From the NCBI RefSeq assembly GCF_040359615.1, contig NZ_CP132942.1, positions 3,658,001-3,722,000 on the forward strand: a DNA stretch of 64,000 bases. The letters are read 5' to 3'. Source of the DNA: Tunturibacter psychrotolerans. GTDB lineage: Bacteria > Acidobacteriota > Terriglobia > Terriglobales > Acidobacteriaceae. The notes beneath the pieces are model-generated. The model worked only from the letters and a program-made list of their open reading frames with translations, was not told the origin of the DNA and made no database searches. Below, piece by piece: positions 53,570 through 62,074 of this stretch; within the stretch, counting starts at the first letter, position 1, and each line of letters begins with the position of its first letter. The position numbers were made by a program, and so were the translations under genes.

Positions 53570-53582
53570 GTCACGAAGTGAC
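53570..53582. repeat. GAA-triloop hairpin 3 (GTCAC-GAA-GTGAC)
   Basis: Five-base perfect stem around GAA. Together with copies 1 and 2 it shows compensating base changes. Confidence 0.55.
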
Positions 53583-53678
53583 CTGCTAAACTTAAAAGTC
53601 TTGCGGACATAAGCCACACCAGCGCGCCACCGCCCGCGCACAGCAACATACGACTACGTAAAGAAGTAAGGAGACACC

Positions 53679-54638
53679 ATGGCAGACCCCACCCTCAACG
53701 GCAACGGAAACTTCGGCTCCCCGTCCCTCCGCCTCAAGCTCGGCCTCGCCGAGATGCTCAAAGGCGGCGTCATCATGGACGTCATGAACGTTGAGCAAGC
53801 CCGCATCGCCGAAGAAGCCGGAGCCATCTCCGTCATGGCACTCGAGCGCGTCCCCGCCATGATCCGCGCCGAAGGCGGCGTCGCCCGCATGGCCAGCCCC
53901 AAGCTCATCAAGCAGATCATCAACGCCGTCTCCATCCCCGTCATGGCGAAAGCCCGCATCGGCCACTTCGCCGAAGCCCAGGTCCTCCAGCACCTCGGTG
54001 TCGACTTCATCGACGAGTCCGAAGTCCTCACCCCCGCCGACGAGACCTACCACATCGACAAGCACGCCTTCACCACGCCCTTCGTCTGCGGCGCCCGCAA
54101 CCTCGGCGAAGCCCTTCGCCGCATCGCCGAAGGCGCAGCCATGATCCGCACCAAGGGCGAACCCGGCACCGGCGACGTCGTCCACGCTGTCCAGCACATG
54201 CGCCAGATCGTCCGCGAGATCAAAGCCCTCACAGTCCTCGGTGACGAAGAGCTCTACAACGCCGCCAAGGTCCACGGCGCCCCTTACGAACTCGTCCGCA
54301 TGGTAGCGAAAGCCGGCAAGCTCCCAGTCCCCAACTTCAGCGCAGGCGGCATCGCCACCCCCGCCGACGCAGCTCTCATGATGCAGCTAGGCGCCGAAAC
54401 AATCTTCGTAGGCTCGGGCATCTTCATGAAGGAGCGCGCCACACCGCTCGACGTCGAGAACGATCCGAAGGAGCGCGAAGAGGCCGTCAGCCGCGCCCGC
54501 GCCATCGTCATCGCCACCACCCACTTCAACGACCCCAAGATCGTCGCCGAAGCCAGCGAAGCCGTCATCGGTTCGATGAAAGGTCTCGCCGCAGCAGCCA
54601 TCGAAGAGCGAGACCTCATGCAAACCCGCGGCTGGTAA
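53679..54638 (+). CDS. pdxS: Pyridoxal 5'-phosphate synthase, lyase subunit PdxS
   Basis: A 319-residue PdxS. It builds PLP from ribose 5-phosphate, glyceraldehyde 3-phosphate and ammonia supplied by PdxT, as a dodecamer in the cytoplasm. Motifs are [47 protein letters not shown], the [17 protein letters not shown] loop and the [19 protein letters not shown] end. The N-terminus is about 20 residues longer than usual (about 295). AAGGAG 6 bases before the ATG fixes the start. The partner pdxT is 5.7 kb downstream, not adjacent as in most genomes. Confidence 0.95.
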   Translation: MADPTLNGNGNFGSPSLRLKLGLAEMLKGGVIMDVMNVEQARIAEEAGAISVMALERVPAMIRAEGGVARMASPKLIKQIINAVSIPVMAKARIGHFAEAQVLQHLGVDFIDESEVLTPADETYHIDKHAFTTPFVCGARNLGEALRRIAEGAAMIRTKGEPGTGDVVHAVQHMRQIVREIKALTVLGDEELYNAAKVHGAPYELVRMVAKAGKLPVPNFSAGGIATPADAALMMQLGAETIFVGSGIFMKERATPLDVENDPKEREEAVSRARAIVIATTHFNDPKIVAEASEAVIGSMKGLAAAAIEERDLMQTRGW

Positions 54639-54642
54639 ACAC

Positions 54643-55008
54643 ATGGGAAGATCAGCTGTCCTTCAGGACCAAGTGTCGCCTCTTCCTTCACTGCGTAAGC
54701 CATGGTTTAAGAATGCGATTTACTGCGACAACGAAAACTGGTCGCTGACTTATTCGGGCAGCTCCTGGCGGGTCGATCGCTTCGACTACCGCGAAAACGG
54801 ACGTCTAATAACCTTTAGCGGCGAAGGCGCAGCGGGACAGATGGATCTTTTTCTTCCACCAAGCCTCGCGTGGGAAGACGCTCCCTCTCAAAGCATTGAC
54901 GAAGCGACGCAGAACGTTATTCTCCGTCGCATAACTGGAGCCCTCCAATGGGCAGGCTTCAAAGTTGGGTTTTTCGAGATCACACCTAAAAATCATCGTC
55001 CCAGCTGA
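54643..55008 (+). CDS. Hypothetical protein after pdxS
   Basis: A 121-residue protein starting 4 bases after the pdxS stop, so probably cotranscribed and translationally coupled. It is hydrophilic without signal or membrane segments: WSLTYSGSSWRVDRFDY and NVILRRITGALQWAGFKVGF are the most structured parts and suggest an alpha/beta fold. I do not recognise it. Any link to PLP metabolism is position only. Confidence 0.55.
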   Translation: MGRSAVLQDQVSPLPSLRKPWFKNAIYCDNENWSLTYSGSSWRVDRFDYRENGRLITFSGEGAAGQMDLFLPPSLAWEDAPSQSIDEATQNVILRRITGALQWAGFKVGFFEITPKNHRPS

Positions 55009-55051
55009 GACTCACGCTATGAAATGCTTCACGAGCCGCAGCGCATCATAG

Positions 55052-55423
55052 CTACTGAAAGTTCTTCAACGGAGCCCACGGCAGCACCACCAGCGTCTTG
55101 CCCTGCCAGTACCCCACGATGCCCCGCGACACGACCCTGCTGTTCGTCTCGCGTTCCACATCGTCCCGGTGTTCCCTCACAAAGTGATCCGCACCCGTCC
55201 GCGTCAGAAACACCACAAAATCGCCCGGATGATCCGCCGCATCGCGCCTGAGACTCTCACGCATCGCGGACTCGCTATCGACCGAATCTGTGGCAACAAT
55301 CTCTTCCGGAACCGTCGAACCAAATCTACACACAGAAACCACGGATGGCACCGATGCCCTCACAGGCAGACCCATCAACAACGGCACGACACACACCCAA
55401 AATTTGGCCCGAAGATCTAACAC
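55052..55423 (-). CDS. Exported protein of unknown function
   Basis: A 123-residue frame with a hydrophobic N-terminal segment (FWVCVVPLLMGLPVRAS) that fits a signal peptide. The remainder is mixed and acidic (RDAADHPGDFVVFLTRTGADHF, VVSRGIVGYWQGKTLVVLP). No family recognised. The start is uncertain. Confidence 0.5.
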   Translation of the reverse strand: MLDLRAKFWVCVVPLLMGLPVRASVPSVVSVCRFGSTVPEEIVATDSVDSESAMRESLRRDAADHPGDFVVFLTRTGADHFVREHRDDVERETNSRVVSRGIVGYWQGKTLVVLPWAPLKNFQ

Positions 55424-55590
55424 CTCTCCGGTATACCCGATACCCGCCTTCTAACCCATCCCACGAAGGATGTACTGCCGCCAAAGCCGCTGCCGCTTGC
55501 GGAAAAAGGAGCTCCAGTCTACTGAAGTGAAAATCCTCCAGATACCCCAGAGCTCCGTTGGTTTTGAGCACTTAAAGGATCAGCGGAAGA

Positions 55591-56715
55591 TCAGAAACGA
55601 CTTGCAGCTTCAGCTTGATCGGCAAGAATCTCGAGCGTAGCGAAGAACCCATTGCTCTGCCCGGTAAAAAGCCCCGAACCAGTCAAAGCTGCAACCGCAG
55701 CCTTAGGTCCGGCAAACTTGTCGGTCAAAGGTCGAATGGTCGCGCACTTGGGAAGGTTTGGGCTGATGAACTCAGCAGGCACCGGGAAGATCAGGTTCGG
55801 CTGAAATTCGGGAGTGCCTGGGTTCGCGAACAAGTTAGGAAACGTCAGCCCATTGTCTGTCACAGGAGCAACCGGCGTTTGGCATCCATTACCCGCGAAG
55901 TCGACCCACTCCAGAAAGTGCGCAATCTCATCGCCGCCAATGCCCAGCGTGATCTCCAGCACCTCTGCACTCGAAACCTTTTGCGACATACTCGCGTAGA
56001 GGCTCGAACCACCAGCTTCGATCGAACCAAAGTGAAACGCCGCAATGTTGGCGATCACCTGAATATGATTTGGATTGTTGAAGTCGGCATTCGTCACAGG
56101 AATCGCACTGCGGTTGGTGATCGTAACCGCCTGCGGAAACGTTGCACCAGCATCGGGGTTCGTCGTGCTCCGATAACGCGTAAACCAGCTCGTATCGACG
56201 TTCAGGTGCATCAGGTTCGTAAGCCGGCCAATGTTCTTTGCGCCTGTCGCCTTGCTTCCCTGAAGCGTACGGAACTGATCGAGATTAACCGGATCCGCTC
56301 CCTTCGATACAAGATACGCATTCAAAAACTCTGCGTGGCTGACCTCATCCAGAGTATTGCTGGTAATGTACTGCGGACCATCGCTATCAAGGGCCATCAA
56401 TGATCCCTGATAGGTATTCATCGGTGTGAAGTTTGGGATGTCCTCTACGGGCTTCTGGCCTGGCGTCAGACCACCCAACTCCGCATACTGCGTCCAAAGA
56501 TCCGATTCGATCAGCTCCGCAGCGGCCAGAAATCGAAGAATCGCTGCATCCCCTCTGTTGAGACCACGTCTACTGTCATAGTCCTGCGCGACAGCCTGTT
56601 TGCTGCTGTTCAACAATCCGGCGCCCATCACTGCTGCGCCCCCTGCCACCAGTCCGCCTCTCATAAACGAGCGGCGATCCAGCGGATTCGACATCGTGCT
56701 GCTCTGCTTCTTCAT
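55591..56715 (-). CDS. Tat-exported ferritin-like protein
   Basis: A 374-residue exported protein. A Tat signal is present (RRSFMRGGLVAGGAAVMGAG). Residues about 55-330 form a ferritin-like four-helix protein (FLAAAELIESDLWTQYAEL, NTLDEVSHAEFLNAYL, GGDEIAHFLEWVDF), with Glu/His pairs that could bind a di-metal centre. Such 'ferritin-like domain-containing' proteins (Ferritin_2 type) are common in Acidobacteriota; enzymatic role unknown. Folding before export, which the Tat signal implies, agrees with a metal cofactor. Upstream is a divergent YSC84 gene. Confidence 0.82.
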   Translation of the reverse strand: MKKQSSTMSNPLDRRSFMRGGLVAGGAAVMGAGLLNSSKQAVAQDYDSRRGLNRGDAAILRFLAAAELIESDLWTQYAELGGLTPGQKPVEDIPNFTPMNTYQGSLMALDSDGPQYITSNTLDEVSHAEFLNAYLVSKGADPVNLDQFRTLQGSKATGAKNIGRLTNLMHLNVDTSWFTRYRSTTNPDAGATFPQAVTITNRSAIPVTNADFNNPNHIQVIANIAAFHFGSIEAGGSSLYASMSQKVSSAEVLEITLGIGGDEIAHFLEWVDFAGNGCQTPVAPVTDNGLTFPNLFANPGTPEFQPNLIFPVPAEFISPNLPKCATIRPLTDKFAGPKAAVAALTGSGLFTGQSNGFFATLEILADQAEAASRF

Positions 56716-56995
56716 AGGGTGGTTCTCCTTGACGAGCTGGCTTCAGCCCGCTGGAAAGCCACACTATCCCTCCCACAACACAACATTTGTCACATGTTTG
56801 TGGAGGCGCTGTCTTCTTTCAATCTCGCAAATTAGTTGCGCTTGGCCGACAATTTTTCTTCGTAAATTTATCGATCGTCATACTCACCCCGCTCATCAAT
56901 CACAACCATGCACAACTCCTCCTGTTACATATGCATCGCATCACAGTCATTCAATTTCAGATACTGAAATCAGGCGAAACAAGGGAGAAAGAAAT

Positions 56996-57703
56996 ATGAT
57001 GAACAAAAAGTTGGTTCGAACACTCTGCGCGACTGCGGTGCTAACCGTATCCCTCACCGTCGCCGCCTCCGCCGCCACCGACATCCAAAAACTCGATCAG
57101 CGTATCGAAGCCGCTGGCGTTGTCCTTCACGAGCTCATGGACACCCCGGACAAAGGCATCCCTGACGACATCGCCGCCAAAGCCACCTGCGTCGCGGTCG
57201 TTCCCGGCTTCAAAAAGGGAGCCTTCATCATAGGTGGACAATACGGCCAGGGCGTCGTCAGTTGCCGCACCGGCCACGGCTGGAGCGCCCCAGCTTTCAT
57301 CCAGCTTAGCGGCGCCAGCTTCGGCCTTCAGGCCGGCGGCGAGGCTACCGACCTCGTCCTCGTCGGCACCACCCAGGACGCCTTCCAGCGCCTTCTCCAC
57401 GACAAGCTGAAGCTCGGCGGAGACGCCTCCGTAGCTGCCGGCCCGGTCGGACGCAACACCTCAGCCTCCACCACTGAAGCCGCCAGCGCCGCCTTCCTCA
57501 CCTACTCGCGCAGCAAAGGCGTCTTCGCCGGAGTTGACCTCTCCGGAGACGTAGTCCATCAGAACACCGACGACACCAAAACCTACTACGGCAGCGACGT
57601 CACCTACGACAGCATCCTCTCCGGCGGCATCCCTGCCAAGCCTGGCTCACAGCACTTCATCCGCACCGTCAACCAGTTGTTCCACGCCAGCGGCGCCCAC
57701 TAA
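56996..57703 (+). CDS. Exported YSC84-domain lipid-binding-type protein
   Basis: A 235-residue exported protein. A Sec signal (LCATAVLTVSLTVAASA) precedes a YSC84/Ysc84-type domain from about 35 to 230 (KGIPDDIAAKATCVAVVPGF, FIIGGQYGQGVVSC, FGLQAGGEATDLVLVGT). The bacterial family is of unknown function; eukaryotic relatives bind phosphoinositides. The true start is ATG 56996 with a GGGAG site; longer upstream frames are spurious. A strong terminator follows at 57741. Confidence 0.85.
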   Translation: MMNKKLVRTLCATAVLTVSLTVAASAATDIQKLDQRIEAAGVVLHELMDTPDKGIPDDIAAKATCVAVVPGFKKGAFIIGGQYGQGVVSCRTGHGWSAPAFIQLSGASFGLQAGGEATDLVLVGTTQDAFQRLLHDKLKLGGDASVAAGPVGRNTSASTTEAASAAFLTYSRSKGVFAGVDLSGDVVHQNTDDTKTYYGSDVTYDSILSGGIPAKPGSQHFIRTVNQLFHASGAH

Positions 57704-57740
57704 TCCAACTATCCCTAATCCAACCATGATTGACCGCGAC

Positions 57741-57776
57741 AAAAAAGAGGCCGGACTTCAAACTCCGGCCTCTTTC
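57741..57776 (+). terminator. Terminator after the YSC84 gene
   Basis: AAAGAGGCCGGA (57744-57755) pairs with TCCGGCCTCTTT (57764-57775): a perfect 12-base stem with an 8-base loop, A-run before and T-run inside the right arm. Confidence 0.85.
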
Positions 57777-57958
57777 GTCACTGTCCCAACCACTCAAAGT
57801 TCGTCTCACCTGAGCCGGAAAAGTCAGTCAAGCAAACCGACACATCAGCACCAACGCCGACTTGTTCATCTCACGCGGGCGCGTACAATGATCCCGTTCT
57901 CAAGCGCTTACGCATTGCATCTCCCTGTCTGAACTTTATGTTCCTTAGGAGATCCACC

Positions 57959-58903
57959 ATGAAGCCGGTCTTCTCTTGTGTCCCTTCGCGATTCCTGGCA
58001 CTGACTGCTCTTGCCGCTCTATCGCTCTCGTCGCCCGCGCAGCAGCTTGGCCACTACATCGGAGGCTTCACCGGGCTTGAAAACGGCTCCACCGCACCCC
58101 CCGGCCTCTACGCCGCCGCCTTCGGCCTCGTCCAGCCCATCAATTCCATCAAAGGCACCAATGGCAATACTGTTTTGAGGCCCGACATCGATGTAGCGGG
58201 CGTTATCGCAGCGTACAGCGTCGTCACTCCCAAGAAGATTCTCGGAGGCGATTACAACCTGGCCTTTATGGTTCCCGTCCTCAACACCCGATTCACCGCC
58301 AATGTCTTTGATGCCTCCGCTGAGTCCGCTGGTGTCTCCGACATCCTTTTTGAACCCATCGGCCTGGGCTGGCAGAAGGGCAAGGTAAGTTACACAGCAA
58401 ACTATGCGTTCTATGCTCCGAGCGGAGACTTCAACCCTAGCTCGCCACTTAACCCTGGTCTCGGTTTCTGGGAGCACCAGATCCAGGCAGGCCTCACCTA
58501 CAACATCGACAAGAAGAAGTTGTGGAATGCCTCCGGCCTCACCACCTGGGAGATCAATATGAGCAAGTCAGGCCTTGATGTGAAGCCTGGGCCGATCTTT
58601 ACAGGCGAGTACAGCTTCGGCCGGCGCTTCTTCAAATACCAGATGAACGCTGGCATCGTCGGCTACGCTTCGCAGAAGCTCTCCCCAGATTCGGGAAGCG
58701 GCATCAACCCTCTAATTAAGGGCGATCTCGACCGCGGCTTCGGCGCCGGCGGCGAGTGGAAGTATACGGACATCAAGCATCACCTAGCCTTCGACGTTCG
58801 TTACGAGGATCAGTTTGGGGTCCGGCTTCGCACGTCAGGCCAGGTTCTCGTCTTCAGCATCACATTTCTTCATTTCCTTCCTCCCCCGACACCCCCGAAG
58901 TGA
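57959..58903 (+). CDS. Outer-membrane MetA-type protein (phenol-degradation-meta family)
   Basis: A protein of about 314 residues. A signal peptide (about 1-26, ending SLSSPAQ) precedes a beta-strand-rich mature part with alternating hydrophobic residues and many aromatic ends (YNLAFMVPVLNTRF, GLGWQKGKVSYTANYAFYAPSG, VRYEDQFGVRL), as in outer-membrane barrels of the 'phenol_MetA_deg' family. These are found in catabolic operons and probably pass hydrophobic compounds. AGGAG 7 bases before ATG 57959 chooses that start over 57938. The broken sulfatase gene follows after 71 bases. Confidence 0.8.
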   Translation: MKPVFSCVPSRFLALTALAALSLSSPAQQLGHYIGGFTGLENGSTAPPGLYAAAFGLVQPINSIKGTNGNTVLRPDIDVAGVIAAYSVVTPKKILGGDYNLAFMVPVLNTRFTANVFDASAESAGVSDILFEPIGLGWQKGKVSYTANYAFYAPSGDFNPSSPLNPGLGFWEHQIQAGLTYNIDKKKLWNASGLTTWEINMSKSGLDVKPGPIFTGEYSFGRRFFKYQMNAGIVGYASQKLSPDSGSGINPLIKGDLDRGFGAGGEWKYTDIKHHLAFDVRYEDQFGVRLRTSGQVLVFSITFLHFLPPPTPPK

Positions 58904-58974
58904 CGCTGTGGATGCGTGATTGCTCTGAGACCGGAGATAGGGAGATAGAAGGTCGCGACCCGAACGGAGGAACG

Positions 58975-60034
58975 ATGCGCATAAGAAATGCAACCTCCAG
59001 TGCGTTCACTCTCATTGCACGGCATTCTCGTCACGCAGTCATCGTCTTACTTGCATCGATTGGAGCTACTGCCTGCGCCCAACCTACGACGGACTCCGCC
59101 ACCAAACCTAATATCGTCTTCATTCTGACTGATAATCTTGGCTACTGAGAACTCGGCGTCTACGGCGGGGGCATTCTGCGTGGAGCCCCCACGCCGCGCA
59201 TCGATAAGCTTGCAGCCGAAGGCACTCGCCTGCTCAACTTCAACGTCGAGGCTTAGTGCACACCTTCGCGTTCCGCTCTCATGACTGGCCGCTTCTCCAT
59301 CCGCTCCGGCACTTACGCCGTCCCGATCGGCGGTCAGGCGGACGGTCTCACACTCTGGGAAATCACTATTGCTGAGCTACTCTCCGCACAGGGCTATCGC
59401 ACCGGCCAAATCCTCGATGCCATCTACGACGCCGGTATCGAGGACAACACGATCATCGTCTTCTGCAGCGATAACGGCCCCGAAGCCACCGATCCGTGGC
59501 AAGGCGACTCTGGTCCATGGCGCGGAACTTACTTCACGGCGATGGAGGCCTCTCTCCGCGCTCCCTTTTATCATTCGCTGGCCGGGAAAAATTCCTGCTG
59601 GTCGTGTCTCCAACGAGATCGTCCACATCGTCGACATGTACCCCACACTTGCTCGTGTTGCAGGCGCGAAAGTGCCGACCGATCTTGCGATAGATGGTGT
59701 CGATCAGCTCGACTTCTTTCTAGGCAAGCAGGAGAACTCCAACCGCGAAGGCTTCCCGGCATACGTCGCCGACCGCCTTCAGGCCGTGAAATGGCACAAC
59801 TGGAAGATGCACCTCATCTGGCAGGTAAATATGTACGACCCGCCAGTCACCCTACCCCTTCCACGCGTCGTCAACCTTCTTACCGATCTTAAAGAAGAGC
59901 GTGATGCAGGAGTAAAGGCCGGTTTCGTGACCGTCCCCATGACGAAGCTGCTCGGCGAGTGGGAGGCAAGCTTGAAAAAGTACCCGCCGATTAAGATGGG
60001 TACATTTGACCCCTATATCCCGCCGAAAGAATAA
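58975..60034 (+). pseudogene. Arylsulfatase, multiply broken
   Basis: After a good GGAGG site and a signal peptide the frame reads PNIVFILTDNLGY, then TGA at about 59147 where family members have Gly, then ELGVYGGG and TAG at 59255 in front of CTPSRSALMTGR, the site of the formylglycine Cys. Between LLSAQGYRTG and QILDAIYDAG about 100-150 residues are absent. After about 59570 the rest of the family sequence (RVSNEIVHIVDMYPTLARVAG) continues in another frame to 60034. Four independent lesions make it dead. Formerly an exported type I sulfatase acting on sulfate esters. Confidence 0.85.
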
Positions 60035-60245
60035 ACGCAGGCAGCCAACAGATCTTGGCACCTGCAAGGCATGTTCGTTTGCGCTGAAAGAGATCCTCAC
60101 AAAACCTGTCAAGCCCCCATTCGCGCTAAACCGCTGTGGCAACCAGAGTTACGCGTGGCACATTTACCCTCTCCACTCTTCTATACTGGAAGGGTGGCAA
60201 GAATATCTTTGCCAAAAGGATCTTCGAACCGAATCTCATCTGCCG

Positions 60246-60298
60246 TAAGTCCTTTGCTAAGACGAATTTGACGATAAGCCCTTTGGTTAGACGAATTT
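60246..60298. repeat. Two tandem 24-base direct repeats
   Basis: Units at 60246-60269 and 60275-60298 share TAAG-CCTTTG, then TAGACGAATTT with few changes. They lie in the 342-base gap before pdxT, which holds no gene that I can support. Confidence 0.6.
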
Positions 60299-60310
60299 AC
60301 AAATTATTTC

Positions 60311-60343
60311 CCTGTAAGTACCTGATATAAAGGTATTTACAGG
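60311..60343. promoter_or_regulatory. Inverted repeat upstream of pdxT
   Basis: CCTGTAAGTACCT (60311-60323) and AGGTATTTACAGG (60331-60343) pair at 12 of 13 positions around a 7-base loop, 33 bases before the pdxT start. There is no T-run, so it is more likely an operator or leader hairpin than a terminator. Confidence 0.5.
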
Positions 60344-60351
60344 ACGCATAT

Positions 60352-60368
60352 GGGGGGGGGGAGGGGGG
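60352..60368. repeat. Poly-G tract (10 G, A, 6 G) at the pdxT start
   Basis: A run of ten G, one A and six G sits just before ATG 60377. An ATG at 60350 would start inside it in the same frame. Such a tract could vary in length by slippage or reflect a base-calling problem. Confidence 0.6.
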
Positions 60369-60376
60369 TATCCGGC

Positions 60377-61021
60377 ATGACCAATAATCGCACAGCATCC
60401 AGCTCCCCGACCGTTGGCATCCTGGCCCTCCAGGGCGCCTACGAAGCGCACGCCAAAATCCTTGCCTGCCTCGACGTTACCACTCGGCTCATACGAACCC
60501 CAGACCAACTCTTTACCTCCGAAGCAGTTCCTAGCATAGACGGCCTCATCATCCCCGGGGGCGAGTCCACCACCATGCTCAAATTCCTGGAACGCCATGG
60601 CTTCCTCGCATCCCTCGCTTCTTTGGTCCGCACCCTCCCCACCTTCGGCACCTGCGCCGGCGCGATCCTGCTCGCGAACGACGTACAGAATCCCCCGCAA
60701 ATCTCCCTCTCCGCCCTCGACATCACCATCGAGCGCAACGCTTACGGCCGCCAGATCGACTCCTCCATCCTCACTGCCCCCACCAAACTCCCCGGTGGCC
60801 CACTCGAGATGGTCTTCATCCGCGCCCCCCGCATCACCCGCACCGGGCCTGAGGTCGAAACCCTCGCCACCCGCGACGACTTCCCCGTCCTGGTCCGTCA
60901 GGGCCATCTCCTCGCCGCCACCTTCCACCCGGAGCTTGGTCACGACCTCCGCATCCACCAGCTCTTCCTTGACCTGATTCACTCCCATCAGATCCACACT
61001 CACGCCACCGTCGATTCGTAG
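60377..61021 (+). CDS. pdxT: Pyridoxal 5'-phosphate synthase, glutaminase subunit PdxT
   Basis: A class I glutamine amidotransferase of about 214 residues that feeds ammonia to PdxS. GILALQGAYEAH starts the domain, PGGESTT follows, the nucleophile Cys93 is in FGTCAGAILL, and HPELGHD supplies the His with the neighbouring Glu. I start it at ATG 60377; an in-frame ATG at 60350 would add nine residues encoded by the poly-G tract (MGGGRGVSG), which looks artificial. The gene is 5.7 kb from pdxS, with an intact ferritin-like gene, a YSC84 gene and a dead sulfatase between. Confidence 0.93.
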   Translation: MTNNRTASSSPTVGILALQGAYEAHAKILACLDVTTRLIRTPDQLFTSEAVPSIDGLIIPGGESTTMLKFLERHGFLASLASLVRTLPTFGTCAGAILLANDVQNPPQISLSALDITIERNAYGRQIDSSILTAPTKLPGGPLEMVFIRAPRITRTGPEVETLATRDDFPVLVRQGHLLAATFHPELGHDLRIHQLFLDLIHSHQIHTHATVDS

Positions 61022-61065
61022 CGATCTTTACGAATTCTTTATGTCGTCGTAACTATCATCGAATC

Positions 61066-61269
61066 ATGCGCTCCGCCTCAGCTACGACGGATGTCTCTGC
61101 CCCTGAGAGATCCGAAGAGGCATCCCCTCTCTTCGCCGACAAAGCCAATCAGCCCGACAACGTAGTCCCGTGGATCGATCTCGGTCTTCTGGCGCCGCTC
61201 CTGGTCGGGATGGCCGCAGTCATCCTGTTCGTGCTCAGCTACGCCTACCTCCTCCAAAGACTCGGCTAA
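61066..61269 (+). CDS. Small single-helix membrane protein before the oxidase genes
   Basis: A 67-residue protein with a polar N-terminus and one membrane helix near 42-62 (LAPLLVGMAAVILFVLSYAY). It lies 55 bases before the oxidase subunit II gene on the same strand and could be an accessory (subunit IV-like) part of the oxidase, but the sequence gives no proof. Confidence 0.55.
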   Translation: MRSASATTDVSAPERSEEASPLFADKANQPDNVVPWIDLGLLAPLLVGMAAVILFVLSYAYLLQRLG

Positions 61270-61324
61270 AAACACCAGATTTGCAGCCTCGCAGACAAAA
61301 CTACAGACAAGATATCCTGCATAG

Positions 61325-62074
61325 GTGATCTGGTCCCGCCTCACCAGCGCCGCAACACTACTTCCCTGGTCCTTGCCCGCAGACGCCAGCGCACACGGAC
61401 CCGCGCTCGACCATCACCTCCTCCTCAACCTCTGGATCGCCCTCGCCCTCCTCGCCCTCGCTCACCTGATCCTCCTCACCGGCCTCCTCGCCCGCCGCCA
61501 CTCCGCTCCAAACCACCTCTGGCGTATCGAGTACCTGCCGCTCGCCGCCCTCGCCCTGCTCTTCTCCACCCTCACCGTCAAGGCCGAACGCCTCTGGGCC
61601 GCGACCCGCTATACCGGAGCCTCACCTACCGCCCTCCAGGTCGAGGTCACAGGCGTCCAGTTCGCCTGGTACTTCCGCTACCCTGGTCCCGACGCCACCT
61701 TCGGCCTCACCCACCCCAACCTGGTAGCACCCGGCGAAGGCAACCCCCTCGGCATCGACCCCAACGATCCTCACTCCGCCGACGACCATGTCTCCTCCCA
61801 GCTCGTCCTCCCCGCCAACCGCGAGGTCGACCTCCGCCTCAACGCCCAGGACGTCATCCACGGCTTCTCCATCCCCGAGATGCGCCTCAAGCAGAACGCC
61901 GTCCCCGGCCAGACCATCCACCTCCACTTCACCCCCACCACCCCCGGCACCTACGCGATCCTCTGCACCCAACTCTGCGGCCTGGGGCACTACCGAATGA
62001 ACGCCACGCTCCGCATCCTCCCGCCCGACCAGTTCGCAAACTGGCTCGCCACGCAACAAAAGGCGGCCAAATGA
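61325..62074 (+). CDS. ctaC: Cytochrome c oxidase subunit II
   Basis: A 249-residue CuA-bearing subunit. Two membrane helices lie at about 30-55 and 70-88. The cupredoxin part (about 105-240) has VIHGFSIPEMRL and the CuA binding site CTQLCGLGHYRM with the two Cys, His and Met. It accepts electrons from cytochrome c and passes them to subunit I. No fused cytochrome c domain (CxxCH) is present, so it is not caa3-type by itself. The start is GTG 61325. It overlaps subunit I by 4 bases (ATGA). Confidence 0.9.
   Translation: MIWSRLTSAATLLPWSLPADASAHGPALDHHLLLNLWIALALLALAHLILLTGLLARRHSAPNHLWRIEYLPLAALALLFSTLTVKAERLWAATRYTGASPTALQVEVTGVQFAWYFRYPGPDATFGLTHPNLVAPGEGNPLGIDPNDPHSADDHVSSQLVLPANREVDLRLNAQDVIHGFSIPEMRLKQNAVPGQTIHLHFTPTTPGTYAILCTQLCGLGHYRMNATLRILPPDQFANWLATQQKAAK

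Noticed and set aside
56600..56995. In-frame upstream extension of the YSC84 gene
   Set aside because: The extension is polar and low quality, while ATG 56996 has a GGGAG site followed directly by a signal peptide.
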